A stretch of DNA of 64,000 nt from Flexivirga aerilata (GTDB lineage: Bacteria; Actinomycetota; Actinomycetes; Actinomycetales; Dermatophilaceae), in assembly GCF_013002715.1 (NCBI RefSeq), contig NZ_JABENB010000001.1, forward strand, positions 1,240,001 to 1,304,000, in the 5' to 3' direction. Numbering within the stretch: position 1 is the stretch's first letter; each line of letters starts with the position of its first letter. The notes under the pieces were generated by a model. It saw only the letters and a list, made by a program, of their open reading frames with translations. It did not search any database and was not told the origin of the DNA. Below are positions 43,982-52,439 of the stretch, in pieces. Both the position numbers and the translations under genes were made by a program.

Positions 43982-45605
43982 CCGCGACACCCGCGCTCTC
44001 GTTGCCGGCCCGGTCGACGGCACTGACGACGTAGGCGACGGGTGACGTGCCGGCCGGCTGCGGGTCGGTCCAGGTGCCGGCTGCGCCGGCACGCGGGATG
44101 ACCGCCAGCAGGTGACGCGCGTCCGCCAGTGTCTCGCTCGTGGCGCGGGAACGCTTGGCCGGCAACGGGATGCGGTAGATGGCGAAGTGTGCGGAGTCGG
44201 CCGATCCGGCCCGCCAGCGCAGGGCGGCGCCGCCGGGTCCCGACCGTTTCAATGCCTCGACCGGCGCCGGTGGTCGCGGTTTCAGCCAGGGGCTGGCCGG
44301 CAGGAGGGCCGGGCGGGTGTACCACGTGTCGCGCACCAGGCTGGTCGCGCCGAGGGCGTCGGTGCGCACCGAGACCGCCGAGAAGTAGATGTTGCCCTGC
44401 ACCTGGGGGTAGCGGGTGTTGAACCGCAGGTGGGACGAAAGCTCGTCAGGATGGGACCAATTGGGGTCGGCGTTGGCGTTGACCTTGTAGGTCGCTTGCC
44501 CGGTGTAGAGGTGCACACGGGTGCCGGAGACCGTCCGCGCCCACCAGTCGGTGACCTTGGCGTAGTCGGCCGCCGCGAAGCCGATCGACCAGTAGATCTG
44601 TGGGGCGATGTAGTCGATCAGCTCGCGCCGCACCCAGTCGCGGGTGTCGGCGTAGAGGTCGTCATAGGTCTGGGCGCCGGCCGTGGTGTCGGAGCCGCGC
44701 GGGTCCGTGGCCTTGTTGCGCCATACGGCAAACGGCGAAATGCCAAACTGCACAAGGGGTTTCGCGGCTTTGATGCGCTGCCCGAGCTCGGTGATGAGAC
44801 TTGTGATGTTGGAGCGTCGCCAGTCGGCGAGGGGCTGCCCTGCGCCATACCGTGCGTAGGTGGCGTCGTCCGGGAAGGGCTTGCCCGCCACCGGGTAGGG
44901 ATAGAAGTAGTCGTCGAAGTGCACCGCGTCGATGTCATAGCGCGTGACGGCGTCCATGATCGCGTCCTGGACGAAGCGGCGGACGTCCGGCTCACCGGGG
45001 TTGTAGTAGAGCTTGCCGCCGTAGGGGATCGTCCAGTCGGGGTGCTGCCGGGCGGGGTGTGAGGGGAGCAGGGTGGCTGGGTCCTCGGTCATCGCCACCC
45101 GGAACGGGTTGAACCAGGCGTGCAGCTCCAGGTTGCGCTTGTGCGCCTCGGCGACCGCGAAGCCGAGCGGGTCGTAGCCCGGGTCGGTGCCCTGCGTGCC
45201 GGTGAGCCAGGCCGACCACGGTTCGTAGGGCGACGGCCACAACGCGTCGGCGGTCGGGCGCACCTGCAGGACGACCGCGTTGTGCTTGTGCCGCACGGCC
45301 AGGTCCAGCCAGTCGATCAGCTCGGCCTTCTGTTGCGCCGCGGGCAGGCCGGGCTTCGAGGGCCAGTCGATGTTGGCGACGACCGACACCCACATCTCGC
45401 GAAGCTCGTGCTTCGGCGTCGTCGGCTGGGTCGGGAATTGGCCCGGAAGGGGTTGTGGCACAAGGTAATTGCGGCCCGGTCCGCCGGCCGTTCGGGCGGC
45501 TTGTGCTGAACTGGCAGGCGCCAGCGCTGCGGCGAGCGGCGCGGCGGCGAGCCCGCAGAGGATGGTGCGCCGGCCGGGGTGGCGGGTTGGCTGGTCGGCG
45601 GTCAT
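43974..45605 (-). CDS. Exported glycosidase-like protein (GHL10/DUF187 type)
   Basis: A 543-residue protein. The N-terminus has a Tat signal (GRRTILCGLAAAPLAAALAP, cut near AQA). The catalytic TIM barrel resembles GHL10 (ELREMWVSVVANIDWP, AVHFDDYFYPYPV, APQIYWSIGF). A C-terminal Fn3-like region ends at NESAGVAVS. These enzymes act on cell-wall or uronic-acid-containing glycans; precise activity unknown. AAGGAG lies upstream of ATG 45605. It follows the repeat protein on the same strand. Confidence 0.88.
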   Translation of the reverse strand: MTADQPTRHPGRRTILCGLAAAPLAAALAPASSAQAARTAGGPGRNYLVPQPLPGQFPTQPTTPKHELREMWVSVVANIDWPSKPGLPAAQQKAELIDWLDLAVRHKHNAVVLQVRPTADALWPSPYEPWSAWLTGTQGTDPGYDPLGFAVAEAHKRNLELHAWFNPFRVAMTEDPATLLPSHPARQHPDWTIPYGGKLYYNPGEPDVRRFVQDAIMDAVTRYDIDAVHFDDYFYPYPVAGKPFPDDATYARYGAGQPLADWRRSNITSLITELGQRIKAAKPLVQFGISPFAVWRNKATDPRGSDTTAGAQTYDDLYADTRDWVRRELIDYIAPQIYWSIGFAAADYAKVTDWWARTVSGTRVHLYTGQATYKVNANADPNWSHPDELSSHLRFNTRYPQVQGNIYFSAVSVRTDALGATSLVRDTWYTRPALLPASPWLKPRPPAPVEALKRSGPGGAALRWRAGSADSAHFAIYRIPLPAKRSRATSETLADARHLLAVIPRAGAAGTWTDPQPAGTSPVAYVVSAVDRAGNESAGVAVS

Positions 45606-45738
45606 CGGCGGCTCCTTCGTCGGGTATGCCGACTCTGCCACCGCGGGCCGCCCCGTGGGTGATTTACAGGGCGAGGAGTTTTGCTGGAAAGAACTCACCC
45701 CCGAGGCGCGTGCGGCGCCGCCCCGGGGAGTGAGTCGA

Positions 45739-47466
45739 TCAGCCCTTTCCGCCCGGGTTCTCGAACTCGTCCAGGGGCAACGGCGGAGTGTCCCAGTCGT
45801 CGCGCGGCTTGGTCGGCGCCTCGGTCGGCGCCTCGGTCGGCGCCTCGGTCGGCGTTTCGGCCGGGTTTTCGTCCGGGGCCGGCGCCGGGGTAGGCGGCTC
45901 CTCGCGGTTGGGCTCGGCCTGCGTGGCCGGCGCAGCGGTTGCTGCGGGGGCTTGCGCCTCGGTCGCGGGTGCCGCCGTCGGTGCGGGTGCGCTGTCGTCC
46001 AGGGCCGGGGGCGGGGTGTCCCAGTCGTCGCCGGAGCCGGTGGATGCGGCGGGGGCGGCAGGTGCCGACGTCTCGGCGGCCGGTGTGGTGGCGGCGGGTT
46101 CGGCCGGCGTCTCGGTGGCGGGCGTCTCAGCCGCGTCGGGTTTGGCCGGAGTCGCTGTTTCGGCCGGCTTCGCGGGGGTGGAGTCGTCGAGCGCCGGGGG
46201 TGGGGTGTCCCAGTCGTCGCCGGAGCCGGAGGATGCGGCGGGGGCGGCAGGTGTCGACGGCTCGGCGGGTGCTTCGGCGGCGTCGGGCTTGGCCGGGGCC
46301 GCCGTTTCGGTCGGCTTGGCCGGGGCGGAGTCGTCGAGGGCCGGGGGTGGGGTGTCCCAGTCGTCGCCGGAGCCGGAGGCGGCAGCGGGTGCGGTGGGCT
46401 CGGCCGGTGCCGGTGCCTCGGCGGCCTCGTTCTTGGCGGCGGGTTCAGCCGGCTTCACCGGCGCGGAGTCGTCCAGAGCGGGCGGCGGCGAGTCCCAGTC
46501 GTCGCCGGAGCCGGACGATGCGGCCGGGGTGGTGGCGGCAGGTTCGGCCGGCGCGGCGGTTTCGGTCGGCTTCGCGGGGGCGGAGTCGTCCAGCGCTGGT
46601 GGCGGGGTGTCCCAGTCGTCACCCGAGCCGGAGGATGCGGCTGGGGCGGCAGGTGCCAACGGTTCGGCGGGCGGGGCGGTGGCGTCGGGCTCGGTCTTGG
46701 CGGCCGGCGCCGAGTCGTCGAGCGCCGGGGGCGGGGAGTCCCAGTCGTCGCCAGAGTTGGACGCCGCGGCGGGTGCGGCCGGTGCTCTGTCTGCCTCTGT
46801 CTTGGCCGCTGGTGCCGAGTCGTCGAGCGCGGGCGGCGGCGCGTCCCAGTCGTCGTTAGAGCCGGAGTCGGCAGCGGGTGCGGCCGGCGCGCTGGCTGCC
46901 TCCGTCTTGGCCGCTGGTGCCGAGTCGTCGAGCGCGGGCGGCGGCGCGTCCCAGTCGTCGCCAGAGCCGGAGGCGGCAGGGGATGCGCTGGCTGCCTCGG
47001 TCTTGGCGGCCGGTGCCGAGTCGTCCAGTGCGGGCGGCGGCGCGTCCCAATCGTCAGCGGCCGGCGCGGCGGGTGTGGCGGACTCGGTCTTCGCGGCGGG
47101 TGCCGAGTCGTCCAGTGCGGGCGGCGCTGCGTCCCAGTCGTCCGCGGCCGGCGCGGCGGGTTCTTCGCTCTTGCCCGCCGGTGCCGAGGCTGCCGGTGCC
47201 GCCGGCTTCGTGGCCGCCGCACCCGCACCCGCGGCTGTGGCGGTGCCGGCTGCCGCCATACCGGCGCCGACTGCCGCGGCTTCCTTGGCGGACTTCGCGT
47301 CGGCCTGCTCGACCTCTTCGGTGGCGACCTCGTCGGCGGCGCTGATCTTGTGCTTGCCGGTCACGCCGTGGATGCCGACAGACCCTCCCTTCTGCGGGTC
47401 GCGCAGGAAGAGCCAGAGCGCGACCGCGAGCACCACGATCACGATCGCCAGAATGAGCCAGGGCAT
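45739..47466 (-). CDS. Membrane-anchored protein with 11 DDWD repeats
   Basis: A 575-residue protein. One N-terminal helix (MPWLILAIVIVVLAVALWL) is followed by a charged region (to about 70) and an Ala-rich part. Then come 11 copies of a unit with core DDWDxPPPALDDSAP, spaced by 20-50 residues of Ala/Pro/Glu/Thr-rich linker. The last copy is degenerate (DDWDTPPLPLDEF). A block of four EAPT units (encoded by a 12-base tandem repeat near 45816-45855) precedes the last copy. No family is recognised. The invariant Trp-Asp motif in an otherwise disordered, acidic tail looks like a multivalent binding surface. Confidence 0.85.
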   Translation of the reverse strand: MPWLILAIVIVVLAVALWLFLRDPQKGGSVGIHGVTGKHKISAADEVATEEVEQADAKSAKEAAAVGAGMAAAGTATAAGAGAAATKPAAPAASAPAGKSEEPAAPAADDWDAAPPALDDSAPAAKTESATPAAPAADDWDAPPPALDDSAPAAKTEAASASPAASGSGDDWDAPPPALDDSAPAAKTEAASAPAAPAADSGSNDDWDAPPPALDDSAPAAKTEADRAPAAPAAASNSGDDWDSPPPALDDSAPAAKTEPDATAPPAEPLAPAAPAASSGSGDDWDTPPPALDDSAPAKPTETAAPAEPAATTPAASSGSGDDWDSPPPALDDSAPVKPAEPAAKNEAAEAPAPAEPTAPAAASGSGDDWDTPPPALDDSAPAKPTETAAPAKPDAAEAPAEPSTPAAPAASSGSGDDWDTPPPALDDSTPAKPAETATPAKPDAAETPATETPAEPAATTPAAETSAPAAPAASTGSGDDWDTPPPALDDSAPAPTAAPATEAQAPAATAAPATQAEPNREEPPTPAPAPDENPAETPTEAPTEAPTEAPTKPRDDWDTPPLPLDEFENPGGKG

Positions 47467-47545
47467 GTCGATCACCTTCGAGCAGGAGCGGGCATGTGAA
47501 CCTGAGGGTTCACCCTAGTCGGCGCCGGTCGCCCGCGGCGGCGAC

Positions 47546-47561
47546 CCTACTGACGAGTAGG
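47546..47561. repeat. Short perfect hairpin
   Basis: CCTACT-GACG-AGTAGG directly before the tandem 51-base repeats. Six-base arms; could be a regulatory hairpin or operator. Confidence 0.35.
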
Positions 47562-47562
47562 T

Positions 47563-47703
47563 GTGCACAAGTCGAAACGGTTGCGGCGTACGCACGCGGG
47601 AGCGGCCGGGGGCGTGCAGAAGTCGCAACGGTCGCGGGATGCGCACGCGGGAGGGGCCCGGGGCGTGCAGAAGTCGCAACGGTCGCGGGATACGCCCGCC
47701 GCC
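47563..47703. repeat. 51-base tandem direct repeat, about 2.75 copies
   Basis: Units begin at 47563, 47614 and 47665 with GTGCACAAG or GTGCAGAAG and share GTCGCAACGGTCGCGGGAT and CGCACGCGGGAG. The last copy is cut short. Period 51 (17 codons) leaves every frame open. It occupies most of the 327-base gap between the repeat protein and the next gene. No protein start fits: the frame that continues into the next gene has no reason to start here. Confidence 0.85.
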
Positions 47704-47780
47704 ACGCCCGCCGCGGGACCGACCAGCCGACTCCACCCCCCTCCTCCAGCCCGCCTGGCGGAGAGGCCGAGACCGCGGGT

Positions 47781-47786
47781 TACCGT
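47781..47786 (+). promoter_or_regulatory. -10 box TACCGT, leaderless type
   Basis: Seven bases before GTG 47794, no ribosome-binding site. Confidence 0.4.
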
Positions 47787-47793
47787 GGAAGGC

Positions 47794-48078
47794 GTGCCAG
47801 AACCACCGAAACCCACCGACGCGGCGTCGACCGGGCGCCCCGCCGTCGTGCGCCGCCGGGTGCGTCGTACGCCGAACTTCGGTGCGTTCATCATTACCGG
47901 CGCGGTCGTCGGCCTGATCGTCGGCATGCTGCTGGCTGCCGGCGGCCCAAACCAGGCGGACTACGCCGGCCGCACCAGCGTCGCGTTGCTCGGCGGGGTG
48001 GGCGCCGCGCTCGGCGCGTTGGCCGGCGCGATCGCCGGGCTGCTGCTGGAGTGGCTGCTCAACCGCGGCCGAGACTGA
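47794..48078 (+). CDS. Small two-helix membrane protein
   Basis: A 94-residue protein with a basic, proline-rich N-terminus (VRRRVRRTPNFG) and two glycine-rich helices (IITGAVVGLIVGMLLAAGG; VALLGGVGAALGALAGAIAG). Start GTG 47794 follows a TACCGT box; a start at 47563 would add a tail made only of repeats. It lies 57 bases upstream of purF. Function unknown. Confidence 0.75.
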   Translation: MPEPPKPTDAASTGRPAVVRRRVRRTPNFGAFIITGAVVGLIVGMLLAAGGPNQADYAGRTSVALLGGVGAALGALAGAIAGLLLEWLLNRGRD

Positions 48079-48135
48079 CCGGTCGCGCGCGACGCCGGTT
48101 CGGCGTGACGGCGTCGCCGTGTCACACTGGAGCAC

Positions 48136-49725
48136 GTGGCTCGCGGTGACGGACGGCTCTCCCACGACCTATCCCCCGACGACAAGGGCCCGCAGGATGC
48201 CTGCGGCGTCTTCGGTGTCTGGGCTCCCGGCGAGGACGTCGCCAAACTGACCTACTTCGGGCTCTACGCCCTGCAGCACCGCGGTCAGGAGTCGGCGGGC
48301 ATCGCCACCAGCGACGGCGACAGCATCCTGGTCTACAAGGACATGGGCTTGGTGTCGCAGGTCTTCGACGAGTCCAGCCTCGGCTCGCTGCGCGGCCACC
48401 TCGCGATCGGGCACGCGCGCTACTCGACCACCGGCGGCAGCACCTGGGAGAACGCCCAGCCGACCCTCGGCGGCAGCGACCGCGGCACTGTCGCCCTCGC
48501 CCACAACGGCAACCTGATCAACACCGCCGCCCTGCACGACCTGCTCGAGGAGCGGCTCGACGGCCGCGCGGCACGTGGCGAGCTCGCCCGCGGCAACACC
48601 TCCGACACCGCGGTCGTCACCGCGCTGCTGTCGGAAAACCCGGACAAGCCCCTCGAGGAGACCGCGCTCGAGGTGCTGCCCCTGCTGCAGGGCGCCTTCT
48701 GCTTCGTCTTCATGGACGAGCGCACCCTCTATGCCGCCAGGGACCCGTATGGCGTGCGCCCCCTCGCGCTCGGACGTCTCGAACGCGGCTGGGTGGTCGC
48801 GTCGGAGACGGCCGCGCTGCAGACGATCGGCGCCAGCGTCATCCGCGAGGTCGAACCGGGCGAGCTGATCGCGATCGACGAATTCGGTTTGCGCAGCCAC
48901 AAATTCGCCGAGCCGAAGCCGAAGGGCTGCGTGTTCGAGTACGTCTACCTGGCCCGCCCCGATGCGGTGATCCGCGGCCGGGTCGTGCACGAGGCGCGCG
49001 TCGAGATGGGCCGCGCCCTGGCCCGTGAGCACCCGGTCGACGCCGACCTGGTGATCGGCGTGCCCGAGTCGGGAGTGCCCGCGGCGACCGGCTACGCGCA
49101 GGAGTCCGGCATCCCCTTCGGGCAGGGCTTTGTGAAGAACGCCTACGTCGGGCGCACGTTCATCCAGCCGAGCCAGACGCTGCGGCAGCTCGGCATCCGG
49201 CTGAAACTCAACGCGCTGGAGCACGCGGTCAAGGGCAAGCGGCTGGTGGTCGTGGACGACTCGATCGTGCGCGGCAACACCCAGCGCGCCCAGATCCGGA
49301 TGCTGCGCGAGGCCGGCGCCGCCGAGGTGCACGTGCGCATCTCCTCGCCGCCGGTGAAATGGCCCTGCTTCTACGGCATCGACTTCGCCACCCGCGCCGA
49401 GCTCATCGCCAACGGTCTCGGCGTGGAGGAGATCCGCGCGTCGATCGGCGCCGACTCGCTCGGCTACATCTCCGAGGACGGCATGATCGCCGCCACCGAG
49501 CAGCCGGCGAGCGAGTTGTGCTCGGCGTGCTTCACCGGTGACTACCCGATCGCGCTGCCCGAGGACGGCCGCATCGGCAAGCACGTGCTCGAGACCCTGC
49601 CCATCCAGGTGCGCACCGGCCACGACAGCTCGGTCGACGTCGCGCCGCAGGACCAGCGGCACGACGCCGAGGGCGTCTCGCTCGGCGTCGCCGGCGGGGC
49701 CGAAAACGCCCTGCTGCAGCCGTAA
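48136..49725 (+). CDS. purF: Amidophosphoribosyltransferase
   Basis: A 529-residue first enzyme of purine synthesis (PRPP + Gln to phosphoribosylamine). The N-terminal glutaminase starts with propeptide ..DKGPQDA before catalytic Cys in CGVFGVW; YALQHRGQESAGIA follows. The PRPP loop is VVVDDSIVRGNT. C-terminal cysteines (ELCSACFTGDYP) fit an iron-sulfur ligand set of the Bacillus type. Start GTG 48136 has CACACT 7 bases upstream, a possible leaderless -10. It ends 37 bases before purM. Confidence 0.97.
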   Translation: MARGDGRLSHDLSPDDKGPQDACGVFGVWAPGEDVAKLTYFGLYALQHRGQESAGIATSDGDSILVYKDMGLVSQVFDESSLGSLRGHLAIGHARYSTTGGSTWENAQPTLGGSDRGTVALAHNGNLINTAALHDLLEERLDGRAARGELARGNTSDTAVVTALLSENPDKPLEETALEVLPLLQGAFCFVFMDERTLYAARDPYGVRPLALGRLERGWVVASETAALQTIGASVIREVEPGELIAIDEFGLRSHKFAEPKPKGCVFEYVYLARPDAVIRGRVVHEARVEMGRALAREHPVDADLVIGVPESGVPAATGYAQESGIPFGQGFVKNAYVGRTFIQPSQTLRQLGIRLKLNALEHAVKGKRLVVVDDSIVRGNTQRAQIRMLREAGAAEVHVRISSPPVKWPCFYGIDFATRAELIANGLGVEEIRASIGADSLGYISEDGMIAATEQPASELCSACFTGDYPIALPEDGRIGKHVLETLPIQVRTGHDSSVDVAPQDQRHDAEGVSLGVAGGAENALLQP

Positions 49726-49762
49726 TTCGCGGGGACTCCCGTCATACATGAAGGAAAACCAG

Positions 49763-50872
49763 ATGCCGGACACCCCGCAGACCACGTATGCCGATGCCGG
49801 CGTCGACGTCGAGGCGGGTGACAGGGCCGTCGAGCTGATGAAGGCGTCGGTGCGCCGCGCCACGCGCCCCGAGGTGCTCGGCGGACTCGGCGGCTTCGCC
49901 GGGCTGTTCGACGCGTCCGTGCTGGGCCGTATGGCGCACCCCGTGCTCGCCACCTCCACCGACGGGGTCGGCACCAAGGTCGCGATCGCGCAGGCGATGG
50001 ACGTGCACGACACGATCGGTTTCGACCTGGTCGGCATGGTCGTCGACGACATCGTGGTGTGCGGCGCGGAGCCGCTGTTCATGACCGACTACATCGCGAC
50101 CGGGAAGGTCGTGCCCGAGCGGATCGCCGCCATCGTCGGCGGCATCGCCCGCGCCTGCGAGCAGGCCGGCGTTGCGCTGGTCGGCGGGGAGACCGCCGAG
50201 CACCCGGGGCTGCTCGAGCCCGGTGAGTATGACGTGGCCGGCGCCGCGACCGGCGTCGTCGAGCGGGCCGACCTGCTCACCCCCGAGCTCGTCCAGCCGG
50301 GCGACGTGGTGCTCGGCGTCGCGTCGAGCGGGCTGCACGCCAACGGCTTCTCGCTGGTGCGCCGGGTGATCGCCGACGCCGGGTGGCGGCTGGACCGCGA
50401 CGTCCCGGAGTTCGGGCGCACCCTCGGTGAGGAGCTACTCACCCCGACCCGCGTGTATGCCGCCGACCTGCTGCGGCTGGTGCGCACCGTGCCGGTGCAC
50501 GCGCTCTCACACGTGACCGGCGGCGGCCTCGCCGCCAACCTCGCGCGGGTGCTGCCGTCCGGCACGACCGCGGTGCTGGATCGCGCGAGCTGGACGCCGC
50601 CGGCGGTCTTCTCAGTGATCGGCGACCTCGGCAACGTGCCGCAGGCCGACCTGGAGCGCACCCTCAACGTCGGGGTCGGCTTCGCGGTCGTGCTGCCGGC
50701 CGATCAGGTGGACGCCGCACTTGAGGTGCTGTCCGACTGCGAACTGCCGGCGTGGGTGCTCGGTGAGGTCCGGCGCACCGATCAGGTGGACGGTGCGGCC
50801 GCCGAGGTCGTCACCGGCGCGAAGGGTGTCGACGCCGGCGGCGCGCAATTGATCGGGGTGCACCCGGCCTGA
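49763..50872 (+). CDS. purM: Phosphoribosylformylglycinamidine cyclo-ligase
   Basis: A 369-residue AIR synthase. DAGVDVEAGDRAVELMK, GLGGFAGLFD, TDGVGTKVAIAQ, VDDIVVCGAEPLFMTDY, GGETAEHPG and SSGLHANGFSLVR are the ATP- and substrate-binding blocks. AAGGA lies 7 bases before ATG 49763, preferred over ATG 49748, which overlaps the upstream octamer region. It is in the same transcript as purF. Confidence 0.97.
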   Translation: MPDTPQTTYADAGVDVEAGDRAVELMKASVRRATRPEVLGGLGGFAGLFDASVLGRMAHPVLATSTDGVGTKVAIAQAMDVHDTIGFDLVGMVVDDIVVCGAEPLFMTDYIATGKVVPERIAAIVGGIARACEQAGVALVGGETAEHPGLLEPGEYDVAGAATGVVERADLLTPELVQPGDVVLGVASSGLHANGFSLVRRVIADAGWRLDRDVPEFGRTLGEELLTPTRVYAADLLRLVRTVPVHALSHVTGGGLAANLARVLPSGTTAVLDRASWTPPAVFSVIGDLGNVPQADLERTLNVGVGFAVVLPADQVDAALEVLSDCELPAWVLGEVRRTDQVDGAAAEVVTGAKGVDAGGAQLIGVHPA

Positions 50873-50949
50873 GTGGCTCCGGGGCCGTGGCCGGACGTGG
50901 CGCCCGGGCCAGTGCGGGCCGGCTTGGGCCGATGGTCGGCCGGATGTGG

Positions 50950-51147
50950 TCAGCGGTTGTGTGACGCCCAGTCGGCGTAGTCGCCGTAGTCGTCGTCGTC
51001 GCGAGAGTCGTCCGCGGTTACGTCGTCCGGCTCGTGCGACTTGGAGCGGAGTTCGCGCTCCAGCGCGTTCAAGTCGGTGTCGGGAGAGAAGTACTTCAGC
51101 TCCCGGGCAACCTTGGTCTGCTTTGCTTTGGCCCGGCCGCGCCCCAT
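50950..51147 (-). CDS. DUF3073 protein
   Basis: A 65-residue protein: basic start MGRGRAKAKQTKVARELKYFSPDTD, then an acidic tail rich in Asp (DDSRDDDDYGDYADW). This family is found beside purM in many actinobacteria; function unknown. Start ATG 51147; the upstream in-frame start at 51207 lies in the palindrome region. A 20-bp perfect palindrome lies 44-63 bases upstream. Confidence 0.9.
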   Translation of the reverse strand: MGRGRAKAKQTKVARELKYFSPDTDLNALERELRSKSHEPDDVTADDSRDDDDYGDYADWASHNR

Positions 51148-51190
51148 GGCGAGACCCCCTCGTGTGTGTTGCCGGGACGCTGGTGACGCG

Positions 51191-51210
51191 GACATGCGAT
51201 ATCGCATGTC
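51191..51210. promoter_or_regulatory. 20-bp perfect palindrome upstream of DUF3073
   Basis: GACATGCGATATCGCATGTC reads the same on both strands with no spacer. Position 44-63 bases upstream of the DUF3073 ATG on the minus strand fits an operator for a symmetric dimer. Confidence 0.6.
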
Positions 51211-51249
51211 ACATCGTCCCAGGACCCCGGGATCCTCGGTCTATGTCGT

Positions 51250-51266
51250 GAGGTAAACGGTACCTC
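51250..51266. promoter_or_regulatory. Inverted repeat GAGGTA-N5-TACCTC
   Basis: Six-base perfect arms (51250-51255, 51261-51266) in the geneless patch between the DUF3073 start and the copC-like stop. Could be an operator or a weak terminator. Confidence 0.3.
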
Positions 51267-51326
51267 AGCCGTGATTCATTCCGGGCACCGACCGGCCGAC
51301 GACTGCCCGCCCGGGGCTGCCGCCGC

Positions 51327-51971
51327 TCAGAGGTCGGCGTTGTCGCCCCGTGCGCGGGTGCGCAGCATCGCCACGACGCCGCCGATCACGAGCAGGCCGA
51401 GGACCACGCCGCCGGCGATCAGCCACGGCTGGTTGTTGGTGCTGTCGGTCGGTGTCTGGCTGGTCGGCACCGGGCTGAGGTAGCTGGTCGACGCGCTGCT
51501 GGAGACGGTGCCGCCGCTCCCGGAGGCCGCGCTGCTGCCGGTGGCCGGGGGTACTGCGGAGTTGGTGGCGGCGGTCGACGACGACGATGCCCCACCGGTG
51601 ACGGTGAAGGCGAAGTTGCCCGAGATGGGGTGCCCGTCGGCGGAGCCGGCCCGCCATACGACCTGGAAGGTGCCGGCCGGCAGGCCCGCCTTCAACGGCT
51701 GGGTGACCTTCGCGCCGCTGACCTGCGGGCTGCCCTGCTGCACCTCGGCGCCGTCCGGTCCCTTGACCACGATCGCGGTGCCGGTCGTGCGGACGGTGTC
51801 GCTGAAGGTCAGCGTCACCTCCTGGGGAGCCGTCGCCACCGTGGCCCCCTTCGACGGCGTGGTGCTCGTCAATTCGTCGTGGGCGAGCGCCGTGCCGGTG
51901 CCGGTGAACCACAACACCGCGAGGACGGGCGTGAGCAGGAGCGCGAGGAGGCGTCGTGACATACCGAACAT
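51327..51971 (-). CDS. CopC-domain copper-binding membrane-anchored protein
   Basis: A 214-residue exported protein. After the signal peptide (LLALLLTPVLAVLWFTGTGTA) the mature protein starts HDELTSTTPSKGATV, the CopC motif whose N-terminal His binds Cu2+. The beta domain (TLTFSDTVRTTGTAIVVKG, VVWRAGSADGHPISGNFAF) has the second His in DGHPISG. A Ser/Thr/Ala-rich linker leads to a C-terminal membrane helix (WLIAGGVVLGLLVIGGVVAM). A CopD partner is not adjacent. Start 51971 or 51962. Confidence 0.88.
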   Translation of the reverse strand: MFGMSRRLLALLLTPVLAVLWFTGTGTALAHDELTSTTPSKGATVATAPQEVTLTFSDTVRTTGTAIVVKGPDGAEVQQGSPQVSGAKVTQPLKAGLPAGTFQVVWRAGSADGHPISGNFAFTVTGGASSSSTAATNSAVPPATGSSAASGSGGTVSSSASTSYLSPVPTSQTPTDSTNNQPWLIAGGVVLGLLVIGGVVAMLRTRARGDNADL

Positions 51972-52097
51972 ACGGAGGAGTATGCCGGGGCGCCTGCGCG
52001 CGACACGACGGTGGTCAACTGTCAAGACACGAACGGACAGCTTCCGGACAGCTTCCGGCGGCTCGCGCGGCTCGGGCAGCTCAGCAGTTCGGTCCGT

Positions 52098-52343
52098 TCA
52101 GTCCAAGTAATTCTCCACCGTCGACGCGGAGCGCTCCTCCGGCTGCGGTGCGGCGTCGGGGAACTCCCGTTTGGCGTCGCGCTGCCGCAGCAGATCCCAG
52201 AGCCGGTCGAGCTCGGCCTCCACCGAACGGAGCCGCTCCTGCTCCTCCGGGGCCGAGATCTTGCCGTCGGCCAGCTGCTGACGCAGGCTCTTCTCGGTGG
52301 CGACGAGGTCGTTGATGTGGTCGTGAATGCTGCGGTCATTCAT
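52098..52343 (-). CDS. DUF2630 protein
   Basis: An 81-residue, highly charged helical protein: MNDRSIHDHINDLVATEKSLRQQL, then EEQERLRSVEAELDRLWDLLRQRDAKREF, a coiled-coil hairpin. The tail is Pro/Glu rich. The family has no known function. It is divergent from the GMC oxidoreductase gene. Confidence 0.85.
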   Translation of the reverse strand: MNDRSIHDHINDLVATEKSLRQQLADGKISAPEEQERLRSVEAELDRLWDLLRQRDAKREFPDAAPQPEERSASTVENYLD

Positions 52344-52439
52344 CGTCCAAGCATGCACCCATCGGGTTTCGCGTGGGCGAACACAGGCAGGGGAGGGTGC
52401 GATAGCGTCGATCCCACACGAGCCGCAGGGGAGCATGGC

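Noticed and set aside
47563..47703. Possible CRISPR array
   Set aside because: Units are 51 bases with no separate spacers, fewer than three full copies, and no cas genes nearby.
47563..48078. Longer version of the small membrane-protein gene starting in the tandem repeat
   Set aside because: The added 77 residues are only repeats and GC-rich filler; a TACCGT box and GTG at 47794 give the plausible start.
48420..48440. TACTCGACCACC as another copy of the TCTCGATAC/TACTCGACC repeat
   Set aside because: This is coding for the conserved RYSTTGGS of PurF; no matching second arm.
48169..50082. 637-codon minus-strand open frame opposite purF/purM
   Set aside because: Antisense shadow of two strongly conserved enzymes; composition Arg/Leu/Val/Asp-rich as expected of a shadow.
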